Below are positions 1-8,735 of a stretch of 64,000 nucleotides of DNA, piece after piece. Within the stretch, counting starts at the first letter, position 1; each line of letters opens with the position of its first letter. Under the pieces are notes generated by a model that saw only the letters and a program-made list of their open reading frames with translations, was not told the DNA's origin and ran no database searches. Source of the stretch: Janthinobacterium agaricidamnosum. Lineage in GTDB: Bacteria > Pseudomonadota > Gammaproteobacteria > Burkholderiales > Burkholderiaceae_D. The translations under genes and the position numbers were made by a program. The DNA is taken from positions 1,178,001 through 1,242,000 of the forward strand of contig NZ_CP033019.1 in NCBI RefSeq assembly GCF_003667705.1, in the 5' to 3' direction.

Positions 1-1
1 A

Positions 2-763
2 GAGTACGTCGATGGCGGCTGGCGTTTCCATCCGAGCTGGCGCGTGCGTGGCGCTTACAGCCGTGAGCGCTACTCGTATGACTTGCTGTCGCAGCGCGTG
101 TCCAACCGTGAAGAAAAAGCGACGGAACTGGGGCTTGATTATTTGCCTGCAAGCAATAGTCGTGTCGGCGTGCAGTTGCGGCATATCAATGGCAGCTATC
201 CGAATCGCGTCAACGGCGGCCAGTTCGGCGTCGACGATGGCTATACCCAGGATGAGATCAAGGCGAATATTTATTGGAATTACAGTGCGATTACCCAAGT
301 GCAACTCTTGGGTGGATGGGTGCGCCGCAGCCATTCCTTTTATTCGGGGCGCAATTCGAGCGGCGCCAACGGGCGCATCGTGGTGAACTGGGCGCCTCTG
401 GGCAAGGTGCGTTTCACCGGTTCCCTGTGGCATGAGTATGGAGTAGTGGAAAATGCGCTGATTTCGAGCAGCCTGAATAATGGCGCCAGTGTTGCCGCCG
501 CCTGGGATATCACGTCCAAGGTTCGCATGGATGCGCAACTGCGCCGCGAGAAGCGCGACTTTTCGGCCGCCAGCGGCCTGGTATTGCCCGTCGATGTCAG
601 CGACACCTCGCATACCGAATCTCTGGGACTAACCTATGCTCCGCAGCCGAATATCCAGCTGGGTCTGAACGCCTTCCGCGACACGCGCAAGGGCGCACCT
701 ATTATTAATACTGGCAGTTTCCGCGCCAAAGGCGTGTCGTTCAGCGCCAGTGTCCAGTTCTGA
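2..763 (+). CDS. epsL: EpsL-type outer-membrane EPS protein, 3' part
   Basis: The reading frame is open from the first bases of the window, so the 5' end lies outside and 253 residues are visible. The sequence alternates short polar and aromatic strands typical of an outer-membrane beta-barrel and ends in Val-Gln-Phe, a C-terminal Phe as recognised by the BAM machinery. Its place directly before the priming glycosyltransferase and near xrtB, and the barrel character, fit the exosortase-B-associated EPS transporter EpsL, thought to act in export through the outer membrane. The next gene starts 8 bp after its stop, so the two are probably co-transcribed. The family call rests on remembered pattern plus context, and another EPS-linked barrel is possible. 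Confidence 0.72.
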   Translation, partial: EYVDGGWRFHPSWRVRGAYSRERYSYDLLSQRVSNREEKATELGLDYLPASNSRVGVQLRHINGSYPNRVNGGQFGVDDGYTQDEIKANIYWNYSAITQVQLLGGWVRRSHSFYSGRNSSGANGRIVVNWAPLGKVRFTGSLWHEYGVVENALISSSLNNGASVAAAWDITSKVRMDAQLRREKRDFSAASGLVLPVDVSDTSHTESLGLTYAPQPNIQLGLNAFRDTRKGAPIINTGSFRAKGVSFSASVQF

Positions 764-771
764 AGAGCACT

Positions 772-2154
772 ATGACGGTTAATGATATACCCTTGATTTC
801 GTTCTTTCAACGCATACTCGACCCATTGATTATCATGGGCACGCTGTATCTGTTGTCCGCCTTGTCAGGTTCCCCCTTTACTGGCTATTCGCTGGTATTG
901 ATGATCCTTGCGTTCTTTATTTCATCATCCGTATTCCAGTATGTCGATCCCTATCGTACCTGGCGCAGCGGTCGGATGCTGGCCTATACCCGCGATATTT
1001 TTGTCAGCTGGGGCATCACAGCCCTGATTCTGGTATTCCTGGGTTCGGCGACAGGACTGGCTTTTCATTTTGATCGCGACCTGGTGCTGGCCTGGTTTCT
1101 GCTAACGCCATTCATATTGCTGCTCAGCCATCTGGCTGCGCGGCGTATGGTGGCCGATCCCGGGCGCGACAGCGAAGTGCGCTCCGTCGTCATCATTGGC
1201 GCCAATGATGCCAGCCTGAAATTTGCCGCCACCGTCGAGCGCAATCCGAATCTGTTCATGAGCGTGCGGGGCTTTTTTGACGACCGTACCGATGACCGCT
1301 GGCCCGAGAAAATGCGTGAGCCCATGCTGGGCAAGATGGCCGATATCGCCGCCTATGTGCGCGAACACAATATCAAGATGATATTCATCAGCCAGCCCAT
1401 TTCGGCGCAGCCGCGCATCCGTAAAATGCTCGATGAACTGCAGGATACGACGGCGTCCGTGTACTTCTTGCCGGATATTTATATCTTCGACCTGATGCAG
1501 GCGCGTTTCGACAATGTGGGCGGCATGCCGGTGATCGCCATCCGCGAGTCGCCGTTTACCGGTTTTAACAGCATGGTCAAGCGGGGCAGTGACATCGTGC
1601 TGGGCTTGCTGATCCAGATCATGCTGTTACCAGTGATGTTGGTCATCGCCATTGCAGTCAAGGTAACATCGAAAGGCCCCGTGATCTTCCGCCAGCGCCG
1701 CTACGGCCTGTATGGCGAGGAAATCATCGTCTATAAATTCCGTTCGATGACGGTCAGCGAGGATGGCGACAAGGTAGTGCAGGCCACCAAGAACGACCAG
1801 CGCGTGACGCGCGTGGGCAGCTTCTTGCGCCGCAGTTCACTCGATGAGTTGCCGCAGTTCATTAACGTGCTGCAGGGACGCATGAGCATTGTCGGGCCGC
1901 GTCCGCACGCCGTGGCGCACAATGAGCAGTATCGCAAGCTGATCAAGGGCTATATGCTGCGCCACAAGGTCAAGCCGGGCATTACCGGTTGGGCCCAGGT
2001 GAATGGCTTGCGCGGGGAGACGGAGACGCTCGACAAGATGGAGGCGCGCATCCATTTCGACCTTGACTACCTGCGCAACTGGTCGCTGTGGTTGGACTTA
2101 TGGATCATTTTGCGCACCGTCAAGGTGGTGCTGAAGCGCGACAATGCGCATTGA
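772..2154 (+). CDS. Undecaprenyl-phosphate glucose phosphotransferase (EPS priming enzyme)
   Basis: This 460-residue protein has the full architecture of the polyprenyl glycosylphosphotransferase family. Several N-terminal membrane helices (about residues 10-115) are followed by a CoA-binding-like region (about 135-240), one more helix near 270-290, and the C-terminal bacterial sugar transferase domain. That domain shows the motifs KFRSM, RRSSLDELPQ and GPRPHA, then KPGITGWAQVNG. It transfers a sugar-1-phosphate, usually glucose, to undecaprenyl phosphate at the inner membrane and starts each EPS repeat unit. In XrtB clusters this position is called EpsB. The start ATG lies 8 bp after epsL, and a long gap follows the gene. 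Confidence 0.92.
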   Translation: MTVNDIPLISFFQRILDPLIIMGTLYLLSALSGSPFTGYSLVLMILAFFISSSVFQYVDPYRTWRSGRMLAYTRDIFVSWGITALILVFLGSATGLAFHFDRDLVLAWFLLTPFILLLSHLAARRMVADPGRDSEVRSVVIIGANDASLKFAATVERNPNLFMSVRGFFDDRTDDRWPEKMREPMLGKMADIAAYVREHNIKMIFISQPISAQPRIRKMLDELQDTTASVYFLPDIYIFDLMQARFDNVGGMPVIAIRESPFTGFNSMVKRGSDIVLGLLIQIMLLPVMLVIAIAVKVTSKGPVIFRQRRYGLYGEEIIVYKFRSMTVSEDGDKVVQATKNDQRVTRVGSFLRRSSLDELPQFINVLQGRMSIVGPRPHAVAHNEQYRKLIKGYMLRHKVKPGITGWAQVNGLRGETETLDKMEARIHFDLDYLRNWSLWLDLWIILRTVKVVLKRDNAH

Positions 2155-2826
2155 GCGCGCATTGATGGCGGGCCGCCACACCGGACTTGAATATTTTTTG
2201 CAGAGATTTAATACGCGTTAAAATGGCGCAATCATGCGAGATGTCCAATAGCCGGTTCCTGGAGCCGGCCGAACAGTGATTCGATGAGCCAGACGACCCT
2301 ATGAGGCAAGCACGGCGACATGATGTGCACGGTGACATGCTCCGCCTGCCTGACGGCGGGCCAGCTAGTCGACCATGGCATGCGCGCCGTGCCCGCTGGA
2401 ACCTCGCCCTGCCAGCATGGCGTCGGTCTGCTGTTGAACAGCGGCAGACCTCAAGGCACCGGTCCCATTCCTGCCGCTTTCCCATGTTTGCCCGCCTCCG
2501 ATTATTGTGCGGCGTAGTGCAAGTGCCCCTCGCTACGCAATAAATATTTTCCTGTGGAAATTATTTATTGAGGCATCGCTATTGCAAGGCTTGTGTTTCT
2601 GATGAAACAGTTGTTTTTAAGATCTTTTAATAGTTTTTTAAGCAAATATTTCCCTAGTAAGCTAGTACACTGTGTATCATATTTATAATATTGACAATCA
2701 TGTGGTCGCAAGCCCATAATTTCAATCGAAATCTGCTTTTTTTGACAATATTTTGTTGCTAAGTGAGTTATCATCACGTTCACAAAATTATCAGCGGATT
2801 TCCTTACCTGAACTGAAGGAGTCATT
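2155..2826. other. 672-bp gap between the priming enzyme and epsD
   Basis: No convincing gene is visible. The first half is GC-rich and carries a hairpin at 2251-2269 (8-bp arms GCCGGTTC/GAGCCGGC with one G-T pair) without a T run, so it is not a clear terminator. The second half, from about 2540, is strikingly AT-rich and contains the promoter elements listed separately. A small open frame at 2301-2543 has no recognisable protein features and no ribosome binding site. The gap probably splits the EPS genes into two transcription units. Confidence 0.6.
2691..2720 (+). promoter_or_regulatory. Probable sigma-70 promoter of the epsD-epsI operon
   Basis: A perfect -35 TTGACA (2691-2696) is followed after 18 bp by CATAAT (2715-2720, five of six to consensus) in an AT-rich stretch. 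Predicted transcription begins near 2727 and gives about a 100-nt leader before epsD. A second perfect TTGACA lies at 2742-2747 but has no good -10 at normal spacing. Confidence 0.6.
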
Positions 2827-3816
2827 TTGAACCAAGTGCAAATCGCCCGTGTGTCTTCGAGCACGTCCGCCATGCCTTCCCGTCTGCTGTGCGCAGGCCT
2901 GGTTGTGCTGGCCGTCGCAGGATTGTCTGCTTGTGGCAATAAAGAAAAAAAGCCCGGCCAGGCGCTGGCGAGTGTAAATGGGGAAGAAATCACCGTCCTG
3001 CAGCTCAATGAAGAGATGCAGCGCGCCAATGTTCAGGCGCCGCAGCAGGAAGCGGCGAGCAAACAGTTGCTCGAATCGCTGATCGACCGCCAGTTGCTGC
3101 AGAACGAGGCGGCCAAGGACAAGACGGACCGCGATCCCAAGGTGGTGCAAGCGATCGAACGCGCCAAGGCGCTGATCGTCGCGCAAGCCTATATGCAAAA
3201 GCGCATCGGTACGATCGCCCGCCCCACCAAGCAGGAAGTGGAAGAGTACTTCCAGAAGAACCCGCAATTTTTCAGCGAGCGCAAGCAATTCGACATGCGC
3301 GAGCTGGTGATTGCCAGCGCGGACATGAACGACCAGTTGAAGGCGGCCATGGATAGCGCCAAGACGCTCGACGACGTGGCTGCCTGGCTCGAGGCGCATA
3401 AGGTCAAGTTCGCCCGTACACAGTTGTCGCGCACCAGCGCCGACCTGGCGCCCGAGCTGAGCGCGAAATTGCTGTCGATGCCGAAGGGCCAGTTGTTCAT
3501 TATCCGCGAAGGGGACCGCACCTTGCTCATTTCCCTGGCCGATATCCGCGACAATCCCGCGACCCTGGCACAGGCTGCGCCGCAGATCGAACAATTTTTA
3601 TTCAACAAGAAAAACAAGGATGCCGCCGATGCCGAACTGAAGCGTCTGCGTGCCGCCGCCAAGATCGAATACCTGGGCAAGGACGGCCCCCGGCCGCCGC
3701 ATCGGCAGCGGCCAGCGCCGCGGCTCCGGTACCTGCACCTGCACCTGCTTCGGCGGCCCAGGCAGCACCGGCGAAGAGTTCCTCGGAAGCAAATGATCGT
3801 GGCGTTGCTGGCTTGA
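2827..3816 (+). CDS. epsD: EpsD-type peptidyl-prolyl isomerase lipoprotein, frameshifted near its C-terminus
   Basis: The start chosen is TTG at 2827 because GAAGGAG (2815-2821) sits 5 bp upstream. An ATG at 2872 would also give a short lipoprotein signal. The signal ends in Leu-Ser-Ala-Cys, so a lipid-anchored periplasmic protein is expected. A SurA-like N-terminal region and a PpiC-type rotamase region (about residues 140-240) match the EpsD family of XrtB clusters, whose exact role in EPS is unclear. After Lys-Asp-Gly the frame turns into an Arg/His/Pro-rich tail. One extra C in the run at 3687-3691 would restore an Ala/Pro-rich tail ending at the TAA at 3819-3821. The frameshift affects only a low-complexity tail, so the protein may still work. 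Confidence 0.82.
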   Translation: MNQVQIARVSSSTSAMPSRLLCAGLVVLAVAGLSACGNKEKKPGQALASVNGEEITVLQLNEEMQRANVQAPQQEAASKQLLESLIDRQLLQNEAAKDKTDRDPKVVQAIERAKALIVAQAYMQKRIGTIARPTKQEVEEYFQKNPQFFSERKQFDMRELVIASADMNDQLKAAMDSAKTLDDVAAWLEAHKVKFARTQLSRTSADLAPELSAKLLSMPKGQLFIIREGDRTLLISLADIRDNPATLAQAAPQIEQFLFNKKNKDAADAELKRLRAAAKIEYLGKDGPRPPHRQRPAPRLRYLHLHLLRRPRQHRRRVPRKQMIVALLA

Positions 3817-3868
3817 AGTAAGTCGCAGCATTTTAGGTAAGTAACTCTATCAATGGAATAAGCGAATC

Positions 3869-4657
3869 ATGAAACGAATTTTGATGTGGTGCATGGCCAC
3901 CCTGTTGGCCCTGAGCGCCGGCTTCGCCGGTGCTGCCGATGTACAGCTGGGCGCCGGCGACGTATTGAAAATTTCCGTCTATGGCAATCCCGACCTGGCG
4001 CTCGAAACGCGCGTCAGCGAGGCGGGCGAAATCACCTTCCCCCTGGTCGGCAATGTGGCCCTGGGCGGTTTGTCGGTCTCGGCAGCGGAAAAAAAACTGG
4101 GCGGCTTGCTGGAAAGCGGCGGCTTCCTGCGCAAGGCACAGGTCAACATCATCGTGACGCAGCTGCAAAGCCAGCAAGTGTCGGTGCTCGGCCAGGTCAA
4201 CCGTCCCGGGCGATATCCGATTGAAGGCAAGCGCAGCCTGATGGACATGCTGGCCATGGCTGGCGGCGTCAGTCAGGACGGCGGCGATGCCGTCAACCTG
4301 ATTCGCAAGCGTAACGGCAAGACGACGCGCGAAATCGTCGATATCGTCGAGATGGTGCGCTCGGCTGACCTGAACCGCGACCTGGACGTGGCTGGCAACG
4401 ACGTGATCTTTGTCGAGCGCGCGCCGCGCTTCTATATCTACGGCGAAGTCCAGCGTCCGGGCGCCTTCCGCCTCGAGCGATCGATGACGGTGCTGCAGGC
4501 TTTGTCCGTCGGCGGTGGCCTGACGCAGCGCGGCACCGAGCGCGGCATTCGCATCAAGCGCCGCGACGAGGCTGGCAAGCTGGAAATCATCAACGCCAAG
4601 CATGATGACCTGCTGCAAGTTGACGATATGGTGTACGTGCAGGAAAGCCTGTTTTAA
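3869..4657 (+). CDS. epsE: EpsE polysaccharide export protein (Wza-type)
   Basis: This 262-residue protein has a signal peptide ending near Ala-Gly-Ala-Ala-Asp. The Poly_export domain follows (about residues 27-105, beginning with LGAGDVLKISVYG), and then two SLBB-like repeats, each built around a Gly-Xaa-Val-Xaa-Arg-Pro-Gly element (VLGQVNRPGRYP and IYGEVQRPGAFR). Proteins of this family form the periplasmic and outer-membrane channel through which EPS leaves the cell. There is no lipobox Cys after the signal, so it may rely on a separate barrel such as EpsL. It sits 50 bp after epsD in the same direction. Confidence 0.92.
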   Translation: MKRILMWCMATLLALSAGFAGAADVQLGAGDVLKISVYGNPDLALETRVSEAGEITFPLVGNVALGGLSVSAAEKKLGGLLESGGFLRKAQVNIIVTQLQSQQVSVLGQVNRPGRYPIEGKRSLMDMLAMAGGVSQDGGDAVNLIRKRNGKTTREIVDIVEMVRSADLNRDLDVAGNDVIFVERAPRFYIYGEVQRPGAFRLERSMTVLQALSVGGGLTQRGTERGIRIKRRDEAGKLEIINAKHDDLLQVDDMVYVQESLF

Positions 4658-4719
4658 GCCTGTGTCCGTATCTTTCCGGCGCAAGCCGGATGTTTTTCAT
4701 TCTGTGTTGAGGTTTTCCC

Positions 4720-6135
4720 ATGAATTTGTCACAGCTCCTACTGATCCTGCGTGCGCACAAGAAGTTGATCTTGGTCACGCTGCTGGTCACTGTTCTCGGC
4801 ACGCTGTCGGTCAGTTTGCTCTTGCCTAAAACATACAAGGCGACAAGTTCGTTGCTCTTGAACTACAAAGGGGTCGACCCGCTGACGGGCCTGGCCATGC
4901 CGGGCCAGTTGTTGCCTGGTTTCATGGCGACGCAAATCGACATCATCAGCAGCAAGAACGTTGCCTTGCGCGTCGTCGACCATTTGAAACTGGCGGAAAG
5001 CCCGGCCGTGATTGCGCAATTCAATGAGGCGACCGAAGGCAAGGGCGGCACCGTGCGCGACTGGCTGGCCGATCTGCTGCTGAAAAAAGTGGAAATCGTG
5101 CCATCGCGCGAAAGCAGCGTGGTCGACATCAGCTTCAAGGGCAGCGACCCGCAGTTCGTTGCCGCCGTGGCAAATGCCTTTGCGGACGAGTACCAGAAGA
5201 CCAGCATCCAGCTGAAGGTCGATCCGATGCGCCGCGTCTCGACGTATTTCAGCGAACAGACCAAGTTGCTGCGCGATAACCTGGAAGTGGCACAAAGCAA
5301 GCTCTCCAAATACCAGCAGGACAATGGCATCGTCAGCGTCGACAACCGTCTCGATGTCGAATCGAACCGACTGAATGACTTGTCGGCGCAATTGGTCATG
5401 GCGCAAGGGCAGACGATGGAAGCGTCGTCGCGCCAGCGCATGGCGCAGGGCAGCAATGGCATGGCCTCGCCCGACGTGTCGTCCAATCCGCTGATCCAGA
5501 ACTTGAAGATTGGCCTGGGTAACGCCGAAGGCAAGCTGGCTGAAATCGCCCAGCGCCTGGGCCGCAACCACCCGCAATACGAGAGCGCCAAGGCGGAAGT
5601 CGACAAGCTGCGCGCCGACCTGCGCGAGCAGCTGGCCAATACCTCCAGCAGCGTTGGCAACAATGCGCAGATCCTGCAGCAGCGCGAAGCGGCGGTGCGC
5701 GCCGCCCTGCAGGCGCAAAAAGCCAAGGTGCTGGAACTGAACCGTACCCGCGATGAGATGGGCGTATTGATGAAAGATGTCGAGAGTGCCCAGCGCGCCT
5801 TTGACGTGACGTCGCAGCGCCTGTCGCAAACGCGCATCGAGGGCCAGGCGGAGCAGTCGGATATTTCCGTGCTCAATCCGGCTGTGCCGCCGATCGATCC
5901 TGCCGGTCCACGCGTGCTGCTCAATACCTTGCTGTCGATTTTCCTCGGCACCTTGCTGGGCGTGGGACTGGCCATCGTGATCGAGATGCTGTACCGCCGC
6001 GTGCGTTCGGAAGCCGACTTGCAAGAAACGCTGCAGATTCCCGTCTTCGGCGCCATCGACTGGAATGCCCGCAAGTCGCCGCGCAAAAAAGGTGTGTTGA
6101 ACGGCATTCTGCCGCGCCGCCTGCGCTTACGTTAA
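4720..6135 (+). CDS. epsF: EpsF chain-length determinant (Wzz/PCP type, no kinase domain)
   Basis: The 471-residue protein begins with a Wzz domain whose first membrane helix lies near residues 18-36. A long periplasmic region rich in coiled coil follows (about 180-370), then a second helix near 390-415 preceded by the Pro-rich [15 protein letters not shown] segment typical of polysaccharide co-polymerases. The cytoplasmic tail is short and basic and carries no Walker motifs, so the kinase partner is the separate downstream epsG. It sets polymer length together with EpsE and EpsG. A GAGG lies about 8 bp before the ATG, and epsG starts 3 bp after the stop. Confidence 0.92.
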   Translation: MNLSQLLLILRAHKKLILVTLLVTVLGTLSVSLLLPKTYKATSSLLLNYKGVDPLTGLAMPGQLLPGFMATQIDIISSKNVALRVVDHLKLAESPAVIAQFNEATEGKGGTVRDWLADLLLKKVEIVPSRESSVVDISFKGSDPQFVAAVANAFADEYQKTSIQLKVDPMRRVSTYFSEQTKLLRDNLEVAQSKLSKYQQDNGIVSVDNRLDVESNRLNDLSAQLVMAQGQTMEASSRQRMAQGSNGMASPDVSSNPLIQNLKIGLGNAEGKLAEIAQRLGRNHPQYESAKAEVDKLRADLREQLANTSSSVGNNAQILQQREAAVRAALQAQKAKVLELNRTRDEMGVLMKDVESAQRAFDVTSQRLSQTRIEGQAEQSDISVLNPAVPPIDPAGPRVLLNTLLSIFLGTLLGVGLAIVIEMLYRRVRSEADLQETLQIPVFGAIDWNARKSPRKKGVLNGILPRRLRLR

Positions 6136-6138
6136 AAC

Positions 6139-7026
6139 ATGGATATGACGATGAACCAAGCCGCGCTCCCCATTTCGATGAACACCGTGCCACGTACCGG
6201 CGACTCCAGTATTGGCGGTCTGCTGCTCGAGTCGGGCAAGATCACGCCCGAGAACGCCGAGCGCGTGCTGCGCATGCAAAAGGAACTCGGCATCCGCTTC
6301 GGCGAAGCGGCCCTGCGCCTGGGCCTGATCACGGAGGCCGACATCCAGCAAGTGCTGGCACGCCAGTTCGATTATCCCTACCTGCAAAAAGGCGAGGGCA
6401 AGTATTCGGAGCTGCTGGTGGCTGCTTATGAACCGTTCAGCCCGCAAGTGGAAACGCTGCGCGCGATCCGCAGCCAGGTCATGCTGCGCTGGTTTGCCCG
6501 TGGGCACAAGGCGCTGGTGGTGCTGGGCGGTGCGTCCGGCGACGGCGCCAGCCTGTTTGCGGCCAACCTGGCTGTCGTGTTTTCGCAGCTGGGTGAACGC
6601 ACCCTGCTGGTCGACGCCAACTTGCGCAATCCGCGCCAGCATGAAATTTTCGATGTTCAGACGCGCCAGGGCTTGTCCGACATACTCGCTGGCCGCGCTC
6701 AGCTCGACGCCATCACCAAGGTCGAATCGTTCGTCGATCTGTCCGTGCTGGGATCCGGTACACTGCCGCCGAATCCGCAAGAGCTGCTCAGCCGTAGCTC
6801 GTTTGCCAACCTGAACACGGAACTCGAGTCGCTGTTCGACATCGTCATCTATGACGTGGCCGCGTATGCGCTCGGTTCCGACGCGATGGCCATTGCGGCC
6901 CGTGCCGGTGGCGTGCTGATCGTGGCGCGCAAGAATCAATCCCTGTTGAGCGACATCAACGCCATGGCCGAGCAGATCGTGCAGAGCGGTGCCAAGGTGG
7001 TCGGTTCCGTGATGGTGGATTTCTAA
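6139..7026 (+). CDS. epsG: EpsG, BY-kinase-like chain-length protein with degenerate nucleotide-binding motifs
   Basis: The 295-residue protein has an N-terminal helical region resembling the GspE/MshE N-terminal domain (about residues 17-78) and a C-terminal ParA/BY-kinase-like fold. It matches the EpsG partner of EpsF. The key motifs are poor. The Walker A segment G131-A-S-G-D-G-A-S has Ala137 where a Lys is expected. The A' motif reads VDANLRNP, with Asn for the second Asp. The Walker B-like segment is VIYDVAAY. No tyrosine cluster is present at the C-terminus. The protein may therefore be a structural partner of EpsF and not an active kinase. It lies between epsF and xrtB with no gap on either side. 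Confidence 0.85.
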   Translation: MDMTMNQAALPISMNTVPRTGDSSIGGLLLESGKITPENAERVLRMQKELGIRFGEAALRLGLITEADIQQVLARQFDYPYLQKGEGKYSELLVAAYEPFSPQVETLRAIRSQVMLRWFARGHKALVVLGGASGDGASLFAANLAVVFSQLGERTLLVDANLRNPRQHEIFDVQTRQGLSDILAGRAQLDAITKVESFVDLSVLGSGTLPPNPQELLSRSSFANLNTELESLFDIVIYDVAAYALGSDAMAIAARAGGVLIVARKNQSLLSDINAMAEQIVQSGAKVVGSVMVDF

Positions 7027-7932
7027 ATGAATACCCAAGCCAAGCGGTGGTCGGGCCTGAACTTGCAGCAATGCAAGGAATACTTGCCAGAATGGCTGCC
7101 GTTGGCCGTCGGACTGCTGGCCATGTACATTCCGTCCTTTGCCGGCCTGTTTGGCGGCATCTGGGCGACGGAAGAGCAGGCGCACGGTCCCATCATCCTG
7201 TTTTTGTCGCTGTGGCTGATCTGGCGCAACTGGCCCGACATGCTGGAAAAAACCCGTGGCAGCGAACCCAGCGCGCTGGGCTGGGTGGTGCTGGCCATCG
7301 CCCTGGTGCTGTACGTGCTGGGCCGTTCGCAACATATCATCGCCTTTGAAATCGGCTCCTTCATCTGGATGCTGGCAGCCGTATTGTTGCTGAAGCGGGG
7401 CTTGCGTGCCTTGAAAATATTGTGGTTCCCGTTCTTCTTCATGCTGTTCATGGTGCCCTTGCCGGCCCAGATCGTCATCATGCTGACGATGCCGATGAAG
7501 ATGGCCGTGTCGTACGTGGTCGAGCACCTGCTGTTTTTTGCCGGCTATCCGATCGCCCGCACGGGCGTGATCCTGCAGATCGGCCAGTACCAGCTGATGG
7601 TGGCGGACGCGTGCGCCGGCCTGCAGACCTTGCTGTCGCTGGAGGCGCTGGGCCTGTTTTACCTGAATGTCGTGCGCCACACGTCGGCACTGCGCAATAT
7701 CGCACTGGCTATCCTGATCATCCCGATCTCGTTCTCGGCCAACGTCGTGCGCGTCATCGTGCTGACCCTGATTACCTATTATTTCGGCGATGCCGCGGGG
7801 CAGGGCTTCCTGCACGGTTTCGCCGGCATGGTGCTGTTCATTACGGCGCTGATCCTGATCCTTTCTGCCGATACCCTGCTGCAATGGATCGTTAAATTGC
7901 GTGAGCGTAGAGTGTCGGGGAGCCAGGCATGA
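7027..7932 (+). CDS. xrtB: Exosortase B (XrtB/EpsH)
   Basis: This 301-residue integral membrane protein has about eight hydrophobic segments. It carries the exosortase catalytic triad: Cys196 in ADACAGLQTLL, Arg242 in NVVRVIVL, and His263 in FLHGFAGMVLF. Exosortases recognise and process PEP-CTERM sorting signals, so this enzyme is the probable sorter of the PEP-CTERM proteins encoded at 28.4-52.4 kb. Its position between epsG and epsI is the classic one for the XrtB subtype tied to EPS synthesis. The start ATG directly follows the epsG stop, and the stop overlaps the epsI start in ATGA. Confidence 0.95.
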   Translation: MNTQAKRWSGLNLQQCKEYLPEWLPLAVGLLAMYIPSFAGLFGGIWATEEQAHGPIILFLSLWLIWRNWPDMLEKTRGSEPSALGWVVLAIALVLYVLGRSQHIIAFEIGSFIWMLAAVLLLKRGLRALKILWFPFFFMLFMVPLPAQIVIMLTMPMKMAVSYVVEHLLFFAGYPIARTGVILQIGQYQLMVADACAGLQTLLSLEALGLFYLNVVRHTSALRNIALAILIIPISFSANVVRVIVLTLITYYFGDAAGQGFLHGFAGMVLFITALILILSADTLLQWIVKLRERRVSGSQA

Positions 7933-8624
7933 AATCGATGATCAATTCCGTCAAGGTCAGTGTGCTGGCCGGCATCCTGATGGTGGCGTCGGCCGGGCTG
8001 GCCAAGCACTTGACGCCCAGCGTCAAGATCGCCGACAGCAAGAGGCAGTTCCAGCTCGCGGATATCATCCCCGTGGCCTTTGGCGGCTGGACCATCGACA
8101 CCACCATCATTCCGCTGCAAGTCGATCCGGAAACCCAGGCGCGTCTGGACAAGATATACAATCAGACCTTGTCGCGCACGTATGTCGATCCGCAAGGAAA
8201 CCGCGTCATGCTGTCGATCGCCTATGGTGGCGACCAGAGCAGTAATATGGCCGTGCACTTGCCGGAAGTCTGCTATGGCGCACAGGGCTTCGAGGTGCAG
8301 AAGTCGGGCCGCAGCGAGCTGCGCACCGATTACGGGACCTTGCCGGTGAAACATCTGTATGCGACGAATGGCCCGCGCCAGGAACCGATCACCTACTGGA
8401 TTACCGTCGGCGACAAGGCGCTCACGCCGGGCCTGGATCAGCGCATGCAGGAATTGCGCTATGGCTTGAGCGGGGCGATTCCCGATGCCATGCTGGTGCG
8501 CGTGTCGAGCATCGACAGCGATACGGGCGCCGCCTACGCAATACAGGAAGGCTTTGTGCGCGCCATGTTGTCGGGCATGAAGGCGCAGGACCGTGCGCGC
8601 ATCATCGGCAACTTCCATGGTTAA
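7929..8624 (+). CDS. epsI: EpsI family protein
   Basis: This 231-residue protein has an N-terminal hydrophobic segment (about residues 8-25) and the conserved EpsI features Gly-Gly-Trp near residue 57, a YVDPQGNRVMLSIAYGG-like segment, and an HLPEVCYGAQGF-like segment with a conserved Cys. EpsI proteins accompany exosortases, either fused to them or as the next gene, and are needed for EPS in Methylobacillus-type clusters. Their biochemical role is unsettled. Translational coupling to xrtB is suggested by the 4-bp ATGA overlap. Confidence 0.92.
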   Translation: MKSMINSVKVSVLAGILMVASAGLAKHLTPSVKIADSKRQFQLADIIPVAFGGWTIDTTIIPLQVDPETQARLDKIYNQTLSRTYVDPQGNRVMLSIAYGGDQSSNMAVHLPEVCYGAQGFEVQKSGRSELRTDYGTLPVKHLYATNGPRQEPITYWITVGDKALTPGLDQRMQELRYGLSGAIPDAMLVRVSSIDSDTGAAYAIQEGFVRAMLSGMKAQDRARIIGNFHG

Positions 8625-8735
8625 GCGGAGCGCGCCGGCGCTGCCTGGCCGTAGCCCCGATATTTTTGTCGATAGGAATTGCCATTAACCTTACGTTGCA
8701 GCGCCAGTGCGCCTCCTCCTGTCCTGCGTCGCGCC

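Noticed and set aside
2301..2543. Small open frame in the gap before epsD
   Set aside because: No ribosome binding site, no signal peptide or domain, and codon use unlike the neighbouring genes.
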